Of a stretch of DNA of 6,620 bases, positions 1 through 6,475 are shown one piece after another; position 1 is the first letter of the stretch, and each line of letters starts with the position of its first letter. The notes beneath the pieces were generated by a model that did no database searches, had not been told where the DNA came from, and saw only the letters and a program-made list of their open reading frames with translations. This DNA is from an uncultured bacterium (GTDB taxonomy: Bacteria > Bacteroidota > Bacteroidia > Bacteroidales > JACABE01), in NCBI GenBank assembly GCA_903911455.1, contig CAIWDQ010000321.1, positions 1 to 6,620 on the forward strand. Reading direction: 5' to 3'. A program made the position numbers and the translations under genes.

Positions 1-157
1 CAGGAAATAAAAAAGTATTATTTCCTGTGATGTTAACCATTTTTAAATTATCAATATTCCTTGAAATTGCAATAATATTATTATTTGGTTCTTTACAAAA
101 GGCTTTTACGGTTTCAAAACCTATACCTTTTCCAGCTCCAGTTACGATTATATTCAT
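1..157 (-). CDS. Short-chain dehydrogenase/reductase (SDR), N-terminal part, cut by window edge
   Basis: The first 52 codons of a leftward gene are visible, starting at the ATG whose complement is at 155-157 and running off the left edge. The translation begins MNIIVTGAGKGIGFETVKAF, which is beta-strand 1 plus the glycine-rich TGxxxGxG nucleotide-binding turn (residues 6-13) of the SDR Rossmann fold. A second hydrophobic strand (NIIAIS, residues 27-32) is followed by Ser32-Arg33; in SDRs a basic residue here often goes with NADP(H) rather than NAD(H), an inference only. The catalytic Ser-Tyr-Lys residues would lie outside the window, so the substrate cannot be named. No Shine-Dalgarno sequence precedes the ATG, as is usual in Bacteroidota. 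The gene is divergent from rpsO and there is no sign that they share a function. The SDR fold is well supported; the specific function is unknown. Confidence 0.85.
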   Translation of the reverse strand, partial: MNIIVTGAGKGIGFETVKAFCKEPNNNIIAISRNIDNLKMVNITGNNTFLFP

Positions 158-213
158 AGTATTTCTATTAAAGTGTTATTAAATTCAATAAAGAATTCCT
201 TAATTTCGGATTG

Positions 214-244
214 CAAAGTAAATTAAATTATCTTTGTAAACATA
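214..244 (-). promoter_or_regulatory. Possible weak promoter for the leftward SDR gene
   Basis: On the minus strand a near-match to the Bacteroidota -7 box (TTACTTTG, one mismatch to TAnnTTTG, complement of 214-221 extended by sequence context) is preceded after about 19 bp by TATG (complement of 241-244), which resembles the -33 element TTTG. It would give a leader of roughly 50 nt. Both elements are imperfect in a very AT-rich region, so this is tentative. A plus-strand exact match TATCTTTG lies at 229-236 in the same stretch and could instead be a distal promoter toward rpsO. Confidence 0.25.
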
Positions 245-376
245 ATAAATAAATATTTGTTTCTTCTTATCGTTTATAAATAGCTGTAATTGATGTGTTT
301 TTAGTTTGTAATAAAAAAAATAGTGAAGTAATTAAAAAATATTCAACAAATACACTGATAGTTTCAAAAATTTTAT

Positions 377-384
377 TAATTTTG
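377..384 (+). promoter_or_regulatory. Promoter -7 box for rpsO (Bacteroidota type)
   Basis: TAATTTTG is an exact match to TAnnTTTG, the -7 element recognised by the primary sigma factor in Bacteroidota. It sits 37 bp before the rpsO ATG, which would place transcription start near 388 and leave a leader of about 34 nt. The upstream -33 element is weak: CTG at 355-357, 19 bp away, is the best candidate. Position before a highly expressed ribosomal protein gene makes the call plausible. Confidence 0.5.
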
Positions 385-421
385 CAAACTCATTTTAGGA
401 CAAAGACATAAATTCTTAGGT

Positions 422-691
422 ATGCAATTAACAACAGGAACAAAACAAGACATTTTTAAAGAATACGGAAAATCTGAATTCGATAGTGGATCAACAGAAT
501 CACAGGTTGCTTTATTTACATTCAGAATTAAACATCTAACTGAGCACTTAAAGGTGAACAGAAAAGATAAACCAACAGAACGCTCTTTAGTTAGAATGGT
601 TGGTAGAAGACGTAAATTACTTTCTTATCTGAAACATGAAGATATTGAAAGATACAGAGCTATCGTAAAGAAGCTTAACTTAAGAAAATAA
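422..691 (+). CDS. rpsO: 30S ribosomal protein S15
   Basis: This 89-residue protein has the usual S15 length and aligns along its whole length from memory of the family. Visible signatures are the DSGSTESQVALFT segment (residues 21-33), LTEHLK with His42, Asp49 in the RKDK turn, and the basic GRRRKLLSYL stretch (61-70) that contacts 16S rRNA. S15 is a primary binding protein of the central domain of 16S rRNA and organises the small-subunit platform, also contributing to an intersubunit bridge. The ATG at 422 gives the conserved N-terminus; the leader has no clear Shine-Dalgarno sequence. The gene is followed by an intrinsic terminator and then pnp, the ancestral rpsO-pnp arrangement. E. coli S15 represses its own translation through a leader pseudoknot; I see no recognisable equivalent in this short leader. 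Identity is essentially certain. Confidence 0.98.
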   Translation: MQLTTGTKQDIFKEYGKSEFDSGSTESQVALFTFRIKHLTEHLKVNRKDKPTERSLVRMVGRRRKLLSYLKHEDIERYRAIVKKLNLRK

Positions 692-718
692 TTTTAATAA
701 TAGAATTAAAAAAAACAG

Positions 719-750
719 AAAGGCAATTAGACTTATAATTGCCTTTTTTT
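719..750 (+). terminator. Intrinsic terminator between rpsO and pnp
   Basis: GGCAATTA (722-729) pairs perfectly with TAATTGCC (736-743) around a 6-nt loop. The stem extends to 11 bp through AAA at 719-721 pairing with the first Ts at 744-746, and the T-run continues to 750. It lies 27 bp after the rpsO stop and ends 29 bp before the pnp ATG. It should terminate a share of rpsO transcripts, leaving pnp dependent on read-through, since I see no convincing separate promoter in the remaining gap. Confidence 0.85.
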
Positions 751-779
751 GTATTTAAAAAAAGTAAAAAAGAAATATT

Positions 780-2906
780 ATGCAAGCGATAACAAAAGTT
801 ATAGAACTTAGCGATGGTAGAACAATAACTATTGAAACCGGAAAATTAGCCCGTCAGGCTGATGGTTCTGCTTTAGTAAGAATGGGAAACACCATGGTAC
901 TTGCTACAGTATGTGCAAAACAAGAAGCCGCTGAGAATGTTGACTTCATGCCTTTATCTGTAGATTATCAGGAGAAATACGCATCCGTTGGAAGATTTCC
1001 AGGTGGTTTTTTTAAAAGAGAAGCTCGTCCTTCAGAATATGAAATCTTAATTTCAAGATTAGTAGACAGAGCTTTGAGACCTTTGTTTCCAGATGATTTT
1101 CATGCAGAAGTTCAGGTAATAATTACACTTATTTCAGGAGATAGAAATACTGCTCCTGATGTATTAGCAGCCTTAGCTGCATCGTCTGCACTTGCTGTTT
1201 CTGATATCCCATTTAATGGTCCTATTTCTGAAGTTCGTGTAGCTAGAATTAATGGCACGTATATCGTTAATCCTCCTTTAGAAGATATTCCTTCTGCAGA
1301 TATTGATCTTATGATAGCTGCTACAATTGATAATATCATGATGGTTGAAGGTGAACTTAAAGAAGTAACCGAAGACTCAATGATCGAAGCTTTAAAAATA
1401 GCTCATGATGCTATTAAAATTCAATGTAAAGCTCAGTTAGAACTTGCCGAAATGGTAGGTTCAACTGTTAAAAGAGTATATTGTCACGAAAAAAATGACC
1501 TTGAGTTTAAAGAAACTATGAGGGCTGCTGTTTATGATGAATTGTATGCAATCGCAAAGAAAGGTATTGCTAATAAAAACGAGCGTAAAGAAAGTTTTGA
1601 AAAGGTACTCGAAGCTTTTGTAGAACCAATGAGTGATGAAGAAAAAGCAGAAAAAGCTTTTTTAATCAAACATTATTTCCACGATATTCATAAAGAAGCC
1701 GTAAGAAATGTAGTTTTAAATGAAAGAATACGTCTTGATGGTCGTAAACTGAACGAAATTCGCCCTATCTGGTGCGAAACTGATTATTTACCTTCTGCTC
1801 ACGGATCAGCATTATTTACAAGAGGTGAAACTCAATCTTTGACTACTGTTACTTTAGGTACTAAATTGAATGAACAAATGATTGATGGTGTTATTTTTGA
1901 AGGCACAAACGATTTCATTCTACATTATAATTTCCCTCCATTCTCAACTGGTGAAGTTAGAATGAACAGAGGTACCGGAAGAAGAGAGATTGGTCATGGT
2001 AACTTAGCTATGAGAGCTTTAAAATTTGTTATTCCTCAAGGAGAAGCTAATCCTTATACTATACGTATCGTTTCTGATATTTTAGAATCAAACGGTTCGT
2101 CATCAATGGCTACTGTTTGTGCTGGAACTCTTGCGTTAATGGATGCAGGTGTTAAAATTCCTAAGCCAGTTTCTGGTATTGCAATGGGTTTGATTTCTGA
2201 TTCAAAAACAGGAAAGTATGCAGTTTTATCTGATATCTTAGGTGATGAAGATCATTTAGGTGATATGGATTTTAAAGTTACCGGAACTAAAGATGGTATT
2301 ACTGCTTGCCAGATGGATATAAAGGTTGATGGATTATCTTACCAGATTTTAGCTGAAGCATTAGCTCAGGCAAAAGAGGGTAGGGCTCATATACTTGGAG
2401 AGATGGCTAAAGCTATTACCGAACCTCGTGAAGATTATAAACCATTCGTTCCTCGTATTGTACAGATAAGTATTCCTAAAGAATTTATAGGTGCAGTTAT
2501 TGGTACAGGTGGTAAAGTTATTCAGGAGATGCAGCGCGAAACAGGAACTACAATTTCTATTACAGAAGAAGGAGAGTTTGGTATTATTGATATAGCTTCA
2601 GCTGATAGAAATTCTATTGATCTTGTTCTACAAAAAATAAAGAATATAACAGCTGTTCCTGAAGTTGGCCAGGTTTACGATGGTGTAGTTAAAAGCATAC
2701 AACCTTTTGGTGCTTTTGTAGAAATTATTCCAGGTAAAGATGGCTTATTACATATTTCTGAAATTGACTGGACACGTCTTGAAAGAGTTGAAGATGCTCT
2801 TAAAGTTGGTGATCAGATTCAGGTGAAATTAGTTGAATTAGATAAAAAGACTGGTAAACTTAAACTTTCACGCAAAGTATTGTTACCACGTCCACAAAGA
2901 CAATAA
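780..2906 (+). CDS. pnp: Polyribonucleotide nucleotidyltransferase (PNPase)
   Basis: PNPase is the trimeric 3'-to-5' exoribonuclease that uses phosphate to release nucleoside diphosphates, central to mRNA turnover and RNA quality control. At 708 residues it has the full family architecture: a first RNase PH-like domain (about 10-145) with the FFKREARPSEYE and LVDRALRPLFP segments, a helical linker (about 190-295), a second, catalytic RNase PH-like domain (about 305-545), a KH domain (about 552-612) with the loop GTGG at 565-568, and an S1 domain (about 618-692). In the catalytic core, ILGDEDHLGDMDFKV carries Asp481 and Asp487, equivalent to the acidic residues Asp486 and Asp492 of the E. coli enzyme, and SNGSSSMATVCAG (428-440) is the conserved phosphate-site region. 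The ATG at 780 follows an A-rich leader without a Shine-Dalgarno sequence, typical of this phylum. The gene is intact with no frameshift and is closed by a strong terminator. Confidence 0.98.
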   Translation: MQAITKVIELSDGRTITIETGKLARQADGSALVRMGNTMVLATVCAKQEAAENVDFMPLSVDYQEKYASVGRFPGGFFKREARPSEYEILISRLVDRALRPLFPDDFHAEVQVIITLISGDRNTAPDVLAALAASSALAVSDIPFNGPISEVRVARINGTYIVNPPLEDIPSADIDLMIAATIDNIMMVEGELKEVTEDSMIEALKIAHDAIKIQCKAQLELAEMVGSTVKRVYCHEKNDLEFKETMRAAVYDELYAIAKKGIANKNERKESFEKVLEAFVEPMSDEEKAEKAFLIKHYFHDIHKEAVRNVVLNERIRLDGRKLNEIRPIWCETDYLPSAHGSALFTRGETQSLTTVTLGTKLNEQMIDGVIFEGTNDFILHYNFPPFSTGEVRMNRGTGRREIGHGNLAMRALKFVIPQGEANPYTIRIVSDILESNGSSSMATVCAGTLALMDAGVKIPKPVSGIAMGLISDSKTGKYAVLSDILGDEDHLGDMDFKVTGTKDGITACQMDIKVDGLSYQILAEALAQAKEGRAHILGEMAKAITEPREDYKPFVPRIVQISIPKEFIGAVIGTGGKVIQEMQRETGTTISITEEGEFGIIDIASADRNSIDLVLQKIKNITAVPEVGQVYDGVVKSIQPFGAFVEIIPGKDGLLHISEIDWTRLERVEDALKVGDQIQVKLVELDKKTGKLKLSRKVLLPRPQRQ

Positions 2907-2936
2907 TAGATATTATTTTAGGTGTTTGTAATTAAT

Positions 2937-2972
2937 ATGCTGTATCCCGAAAGGTGATACAGCATTTTTTTT
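2937..2972 (+). terminator. Intrinsic terminator after pnp
   Basis: TGCTGTATC (2938-2946) pairs perfectly with GATACAGCA (2956-2964). Inside it, CC and GG close a GAAA tetraloop (2949-2952) with a single bulged T at 2955, and eight Ts follow (2965-2972). The stem starts 31 bp after the pnp stop. A GNRA-capped stem plus T-tract is a textbook factor-independent terminator for the rpsO-pnp transcript. Confidence 0.92.
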
Positions 2973-2975
2973 AAT

Positions 2976-3021
2976 AAAAACAGTCATTGTTTAAAATGAT
3001 TTTAACATCATAAACAATGGC
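2976..3021 (-). terminator. Likely leftward terminator of the oxoamine synthase gene
   Basis: CATTGTTT (2985-2992) pairs with AAACAATG (3012-3019), and inside it ATGAT (2996-3000) pairs with ATCAT (3007-3011), leaving a 3-nt bulge (2993-2995) and a 6-nt loop. G2983 with C3021 and a wobble pair at 2984/3020 lengthen the base. Read on the minus strand, the stem is followed by ACTGTTTTTATTAA, so a U-run begins a few nucleotides after it. It lies about 37 bp beyond the stop of the leftward gene. The stem is AT-rich and the U-run short, so termination may be modest. Confidence 0.55.
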
Positions 3022-3057
3022 ACTTTAATTATATGATTAATGATATTATTTTTTTTA

Positions 3058-4308
3058 TTAAGAAACAGGAGCATTCATAAAGCCTGCCTTTACATATACA
3101 CCGTTATCTAGTTTATGTTTAATAGTTGAGAAAGCATTTAAAGTGTATTCAACGTTTTCTAATGTATGAACAGCTGTTGGAATTAAACGCAGGATAATAA
3201 TTCCTTTAGGGATAACAGGATAAGTAACGATAGAACAAAAGATATTAAAGTTCTTACGAAGATCGTAAGTAAGCTGAGTAGCTTCATCTACACTTCCTGA
3301 AAGTACAACAGGAGTAACAGGTGATTGAGTAACACCAATATTAAATCCTCTTTCTTTTAATCCGTTTTGTAATGCTTTTACTATAGTCCATAATTTCACT
3401 CTTAATTCAGGTTGTTTTCTGATAATATCCAAACGTTTAAGAGCACCAAGTACTAATGGCATCGGAAGAGATTTAGCATAGATCTGCGAACGCATATTAT
3501 ACATCAGATACTTTATTATTTCTTCTTCGCCAGCAACAAAAGCACCTATTGAAGCCATTGATTTGGCAAAAGTTCCAAAGTAAAGATCAATTTCGTTTTG
3601 AACACCGTAATGTTCTCCTGTTCCGGCACCTGTTGCTCCCATTGTTCCAAAACCATGAGCATCATCAACTAATAGACGGAAATTAAATTTCTTTTTGTAT
3701 TCAACTATTTCTTTAAGATTACCTGTATCACCCGACATACCGAATACTCCTTCGGTAATAACAAGAATGCCACCACCTGTTTGTTCAACCATTTTAGTGG
3801 CTCTTTCTAGTTGTTTACCCAAGCTTTTCATGTTATTATGAGGATAAACAAATCGTTTGCCTATATGTAATCTCATTCCATCAATAATGCAAGCATGAGC
3901 TTCACTATCATAAACTATAACATCATTGCGATCTACTAAACTATCAATAATGGAAACCATTCCCTGGTACCCGAAATTTAAAAGATAAGCAGCTTCTTTT
4001 GATTCAAATGCGGCAAGTTCTCTTTCTAATTGTTCATGATAGTTAGTTTGTCCCGACATCATACGAGCACCCATCGGAGCAGCTAATCCCCAATCCTTTG
4101 CAGCTTGTGCATCTGCTTCACGAACTTCAGGCATATTAGCCAATCCTAAATAGTTGTTCAAGCTCCATACAAGACGTTCTTTGCCACGAAAGTTCATTTT
4201 GTTAGATATCTCGCCTTCTAACTTTGGAAACATATAATATCCGTGTGCCATCTTAGCATACTGGCCTAGAGGGCCGAAGTTAGTTTTAATTTTCTCAAAT
4301 ATATCCAC
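3058..4308 (-). CDS. PLP-dependent alpha-oxoamine synthase family protein (BioF/Kbl/SPT-like)
   Basis: The protein is 416 residues and belongs to fold-type I PLP enzymes of the alpha-oxoamine synthase group, which condense an amino acid with an acyl-CoA or acyl-ACP with loss of CO2. Visible motifs: NYLGL (52-56), GARMMSG (80-86) then HEQLE (91-95), His138 in SEAHACIIDG that would stack on PLP, DDAHGFG (215-221) with Asp215 for the pyridine nitrogen and His218, the PLP lysine Lys249 in GTFAKSMASIGAF, and LRLIPTAVHT with Arg374, the likely carboxylate binder. Databases usually label such proteins aminotransferase class I/II, glycine C-acetyltransferase or 8-amino-7-oxononanoate synthase. Serine palmitoyltransferase or cysteate acyltransferase activity, feeding Bacteroidota sphingolipids or sulfonolipids, is possible. 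No bio, tdh or lipid gene lies beside it to decide. The start is GTG at 4308: an in-frame TAA lies 18 bases upstream with no ATG between, and the first residues MDIFEKIKTNFGPLGQYAKM look family-like. No membrane segment or signal peptide is seen. Confidence 0.88.
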   Translation of the reverse strand: MDIFEKIKTNFGPLGQYAKMAHGYYMFPKLEGEISNKMNFRGKERLVWSLNNYLGLANMPEVREADAQAAKDWGLAAPMGARMMSGQTNYHEQLERELAAFESKEAAYLLNFGYQGMVSIIDSLVDRNDVIVYDSEAHACIIDGMRLHIGKRFVYPHNNMKSLGKQLERATKMVEQTGGGILVITEGVFGMSGDTGNLKEIVEYKKKFNFRLLVDDAHGFGTMGATGAGTGEHYGVQNEIDLYFGTFAKSMASIGAFVAGEEEIIKYLMYNMRSQIYAKSLPMPLVLGALKRLDIIRKQPELRVKLWTIVKALQNGLKERGFNIGVTQSPVTPVVLSGSVDEATQLTYDLRKNFNIFCSIVTYPVIPKGIIILRLIPTAVHTLENVEYTLNAFSTIKHKLDNGVYVKAGFMNAPVS

Positions 4309-4344
4309 TTCTTGTGATTTTAAAGATTAATGTCAAATTTTTTG

Positions 4345-4376
4345 CAAAACTACTCTTATTCCTTTTATTAATCAAA
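4345..4376 (-). promoter_or_regulatory. Consensus Bacteroidota promoter for the oxoamine synthase gene
   Basis: On the minus strand TTTG (complement of 4373-4376) is separated by exactly 20 bp from TAGTTTTG (complement of 4345-4352). This matches both the -33 (TTTG) and -7 (TAnnTTTG) elements and their usual 19-21 bp spacing. Transcription would start near 4341, giving a leader of about 33 nt before the GTG start at 4308. This is the best promoter in the window and independently supports the GTG start. Confidence 0.7.
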
Positions 4377-4402
4377 TTTTATTGAAGTTTGTTATTAACA
4401 GT

Positions 4403-5728
4403 ATGAATAAATTTATTGACAACACTGATTCTACAAAATATGTAATACATTGGTTTAGGAGAGATTTAAGGCTTGAAGATAATGTTGCATTAAGTAAAGC
4501 ATTAAATTCAGGGATGAGAGTTATTCCTGTTTTTATCTTTGATACTAATATAATTGATAAACTTTCGGATAAAAATGATGCCAGAGTTACTTTTATTTAT
4601 CAACAATTAAAAAAGATAAACACTGAACTTATTAATAAGTATCATTCTGGATTAGTAGTTTTAAAAGGTACTCCTACAGAAGTATTCGGTAAATTAATTA
4701 CTCAATATACTATTGATTCAGTTTATACAAATAATGATTACGAGCCTTATGCTATAAAACGTGATAAATATGTTGAGTTGTTTCTCATTAATCAAGGGAT
4801 ACATTTCAAGAGTTATAAAGATCATGTTATATTTGAGCGAGATAATATTTTAAAACTTGACAGTAGTCCTTATACAGTTTTTACTCCTTATAAAAAACGA
4901 TGGATTGATAAGTTTAAAGAAAATTATATTGAGAATAATCATCCTAATGATATTAATTATAACTTTATTGATGTTGATAATTTGAAGTTCCCTGAGCTTA
5001 AAGAGATTGGTTTTAATGAAAGAGTAGGGGACTTCTTTCCTGCAATTATTGATGATATTAAAGTTATCAGGAATTATGATGAAACAAGAGATTTCCCTGC
5101 TATGGAAACAACTAAAATTGGTTTGCATCTTAGATTTGGGACTGTTAGCATCAGGAAGATTGTTAAAATAGCATTTGAAAATAATGATACATGGTTGAGC
5201 GAACTTATTTGGCGAGAATTTTTCATGCAAATATTATATCATTTCCCTTATGTTGAAAACAGTTCTTTTAAAACTAAATATAATAACATTGAGTGGCGAA
5301 ATAATGAAGCTGAATTTGAATTATGGTGTAAAGGTAAGACGGGTTATCCATTGGTTGATGCAGGTATGCGCGAGCTAAATGCGACTGGTTTTATGCATAA
5401 TAGAGTAAGGATGGTGACGGCAAGTTTTTTGTGCAAACATTTATTAATTGACTGGAGATGGGGTGAAGCTTATTTTGCTGAAAAGCTATTGGATTATGAA
5501 TTAGCTTCTAATAATGGGAACTGGCAATGGGCTGCGGGAACCGGATGTGATGCTGCTCCTTATTTCAGGATATTTAATCCGACAATTCAATTATCTAAAT
5601 TTGATCCAGAAAAGATATATGTTAAAAAGTGGGTTGAAGAAATAGATTCAATAGATTATAAACCTATTGTAGAGCATCGTTTTGCTACCGAAAGATGTTT
5701 GAAAGCTTATAAGAAAGCTTTAGGGTAA
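4403..5728 (+). CDS. phrB: Deoxyribodipyrimidine photolyase (class I CPD photolyase)
   Basis: This FAD enzyme uses blue or near-UV light to split cyclobutane pyrimidine dimers in DNA. From the ATG at 4403 it is 441 residues. An N-terminal Rossmann-like antenna domain (about 12-140) opens with HWFRRDLRLEDN, and the helical FAD domain (about 210-441) carries ELIWREFF (267-274), GYPLVDAGMRELNATGFMHN (314-333) and NNGNWQWAAGTGCDAAPYFR (370-389). By position relative to E. coli photolyase, Trp374, Trp351 and Trp298 form the electron-transfer triad (W382, W359, W306), Trp270 is the dimer-stacking Trp277 and Asn370 the FAD-facing Asn378. Asn rather than Asp at that site favours photolyase over plant-type cryptochrome. 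The antenna cofactor cannot be read. An in-frame TTG at 4382 would add 7 residues; I prefer ATG because the conserved region begins only at residue 13. The gene is divergent from the oxoamine synthase and complete. No confident promoter was found. Confidence 0.94.
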   Translation: MNKFIDNTDSTKYVIHWFRRDLRLEDNVALSKALNSGMRVIPVFIFDTNIIDKLSDKNDARVTFIYQQLKKINTELINKYHSGLVVLKGTPTEVFGKLITQYTIDSVYTNNDYEPYAIKRDKYVELFLINQGIHFKSYKDHVIFERDNILKLDSSPYTVFTPYKKRWIDKFKENYIENNHPNDINYNFIDVDNLKFPELKEIGFNERVGDFFPAIIDDIKVIRNYDETRDFPAMETTKIGLHLRFGTVSIRKIVKIAFENNDTWLSELIWREFFMQILYHFPYVENSSFKTKYNNIEWRNNEAEFELWCKGKTGYPLVDAGMRELNATGFMHNRVRMVTASFLCKHLLIDWRWGEAYFAEKLLDYELASNNGNWQWAAGTGCDAAPYFRIFNPTIQLSKFDPEKIYVKKWVEEIDSIDYKPIVEHRFATERCLKAYKKALG

Positions 5729-5744
5729 GATGTAGAAACAATAT

Positions 5745-6446
5745 TTATTTAAAGCTTACAGGTCCGAGCCTGTCCATTGCTTCCATAATCTTCTGTGTTT
5801 TATGTTGGATATATGCAGAAGGTTTGTCGGGATGCCACTTACGGGGATTGGGAAGTATGGCAGCTATAGCAGCGGCTTCGCGTTTGTTTAAATTCTTAGC
5901 TGATTTATGAAAGTATGTCTGAGCAGCTTTCTCGGCACCATAAATTCCTTCTCCCATTTCTATCACGTTAAGGTAAACTTCCATAATGCGTTTTTTGCTC
6001 CACGTAAGTTCAATCATAACAGTAAAATAAACTTCAAAACCTTTGCGGATATAAGTTCTGTCGGGCCAGAGGAAAACATTTTTAGCAGTTTGTTGCGATA
6101 TTGTACTTGCACCTCTTAGCTTGCCTCCTTTCTTATTAAGTTCTTCTGCTTTCTTGATGGCTTCAAAATCAAAGCCCCAATGCGATCTAAAGTTGTTATC
6201 TTCGGACGCTACTACTGCATTGATTAAATTTGGAGAAATGTCTTCTATCTTAACCCAATCTTTTGATAATTTAACTTTATCGCCCGAGAAGATTTGTCCG
6301 GCACATCTTACTATCATTAAAGGGGTAACAGGTGGAGCTACAAATCTATAAATAATAGTTACTGCTATTGTAGAAATAAAAAACCATATAATGATCTTCT
6401 TAATAATATTAAAGATTCTCTTTTTATTGAATTTGAATTTAGCCAT
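5745..6446 (-). CDS. mtgA: Monofunctional biosynthetic peptidoglycan transglycosylase
   Basis: MtgA polymerises lipid II into glycan strands at the outer face of the inner membrane, without the transpeptidase domain of class A penicillin-binding proteins. The 233-residue length is normal for the stand-alone GT51 family. A short basic cytoplasmic tail (KFKFNKKR) is followed by one membrane anchor (about 15-33) and a periplasmic GT51 domain (about 65-210). Motifs in order: SEDNNFRSHWGFD (81-93) with catalytic Glu82, RGASTISQQTAKN (111-123), RKGFEVYFTVMIELTWSKKR region (134-153) with conserved Glu138 and Glu146, IMEVYLN (154-160), GEGIYGAEKAAQTYF (165-179) and KREAAAIAAILPNP (188-201). All core residues are present, so the enzyme should be active. 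The ATG at 6446 puts the basic tail directly before the anchor as expected. The gene faces phrB with 16 bp between stops and has no obvious partner gene in the window. Confidence 0.95.
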   Translation of the reverse strand: MAKFKFNKKRIFNIIKKIIIWFFISTIAVTIIYRFVAPPVTPLMIVRCAGQIFSGDKVKLSKDWVKIEDISPNLINAVVASEDNNFRSHWGFDFEAIKKAEELNKKGGKLRGASTISQQTAKNVFLWPDRTYIRKGFEVYFTVMIELTWSKKRIMEVYLNVIEMGEGIYGAEKAAQTYFHKSAKNLNKREAAAIAAILPNPRKWHPDKPSAYIQHKTQKIMEAMDRLGPVSFK

Positions 6447-6467
6447 AGCAGTATTTTAAATTAGTGG

Positions 6468-6475
6468 CAAAAGTA
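6468..6475 (-). promoter_or_regulatory. Promoter -7 box for mtgA
   Basis: On the minus strand TACTTTTG (complement of 6468-6475) is an exact match to TAnnTTTG, 21 bp before the mtgA ATG. Transcription would start near 6464 with a leader of about 18 nt. No good TTTG lies 19-21 bp further upstream, so support rests on the -7 box and its position. Confidence 0.4.

Noticed and set aside
1112..1339. Open frame on the minus strand inside pnp
   Set aside because: It lies fully inside the intact, conserved pnp gene, shows no known motif and has no start signals.
3041..3057. T-rich run beside the oxoamine synthase stop as a plus-strand terminator
   Set aside because: No stable stem precedes it; the sequence is simply AT-rich, and pnp already has a clear terminator.
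4384..4391. GAAGTTTG as a -7 box for the photolyase gene
   Set aside because: It has one mismatch to TAnnTTTG, no TTTG 19-21 bp upstream, and would leave a leader of only about 8 nt before ATG 4403.
4850..5230. 126-codon open frame on the minus strand inside the photolyase gene
   Set aside because: It is opposite a conserved coding region, is Ile/Asn/Phe-rich as expected of an antisense shadow in AT-rich DNA, and resembles no family I know.
5907..6351. Two plus-strand open frames within mtgA
   Set aside because: Both are antisense to conserved GT51 motifs and have no recognisable protein features.
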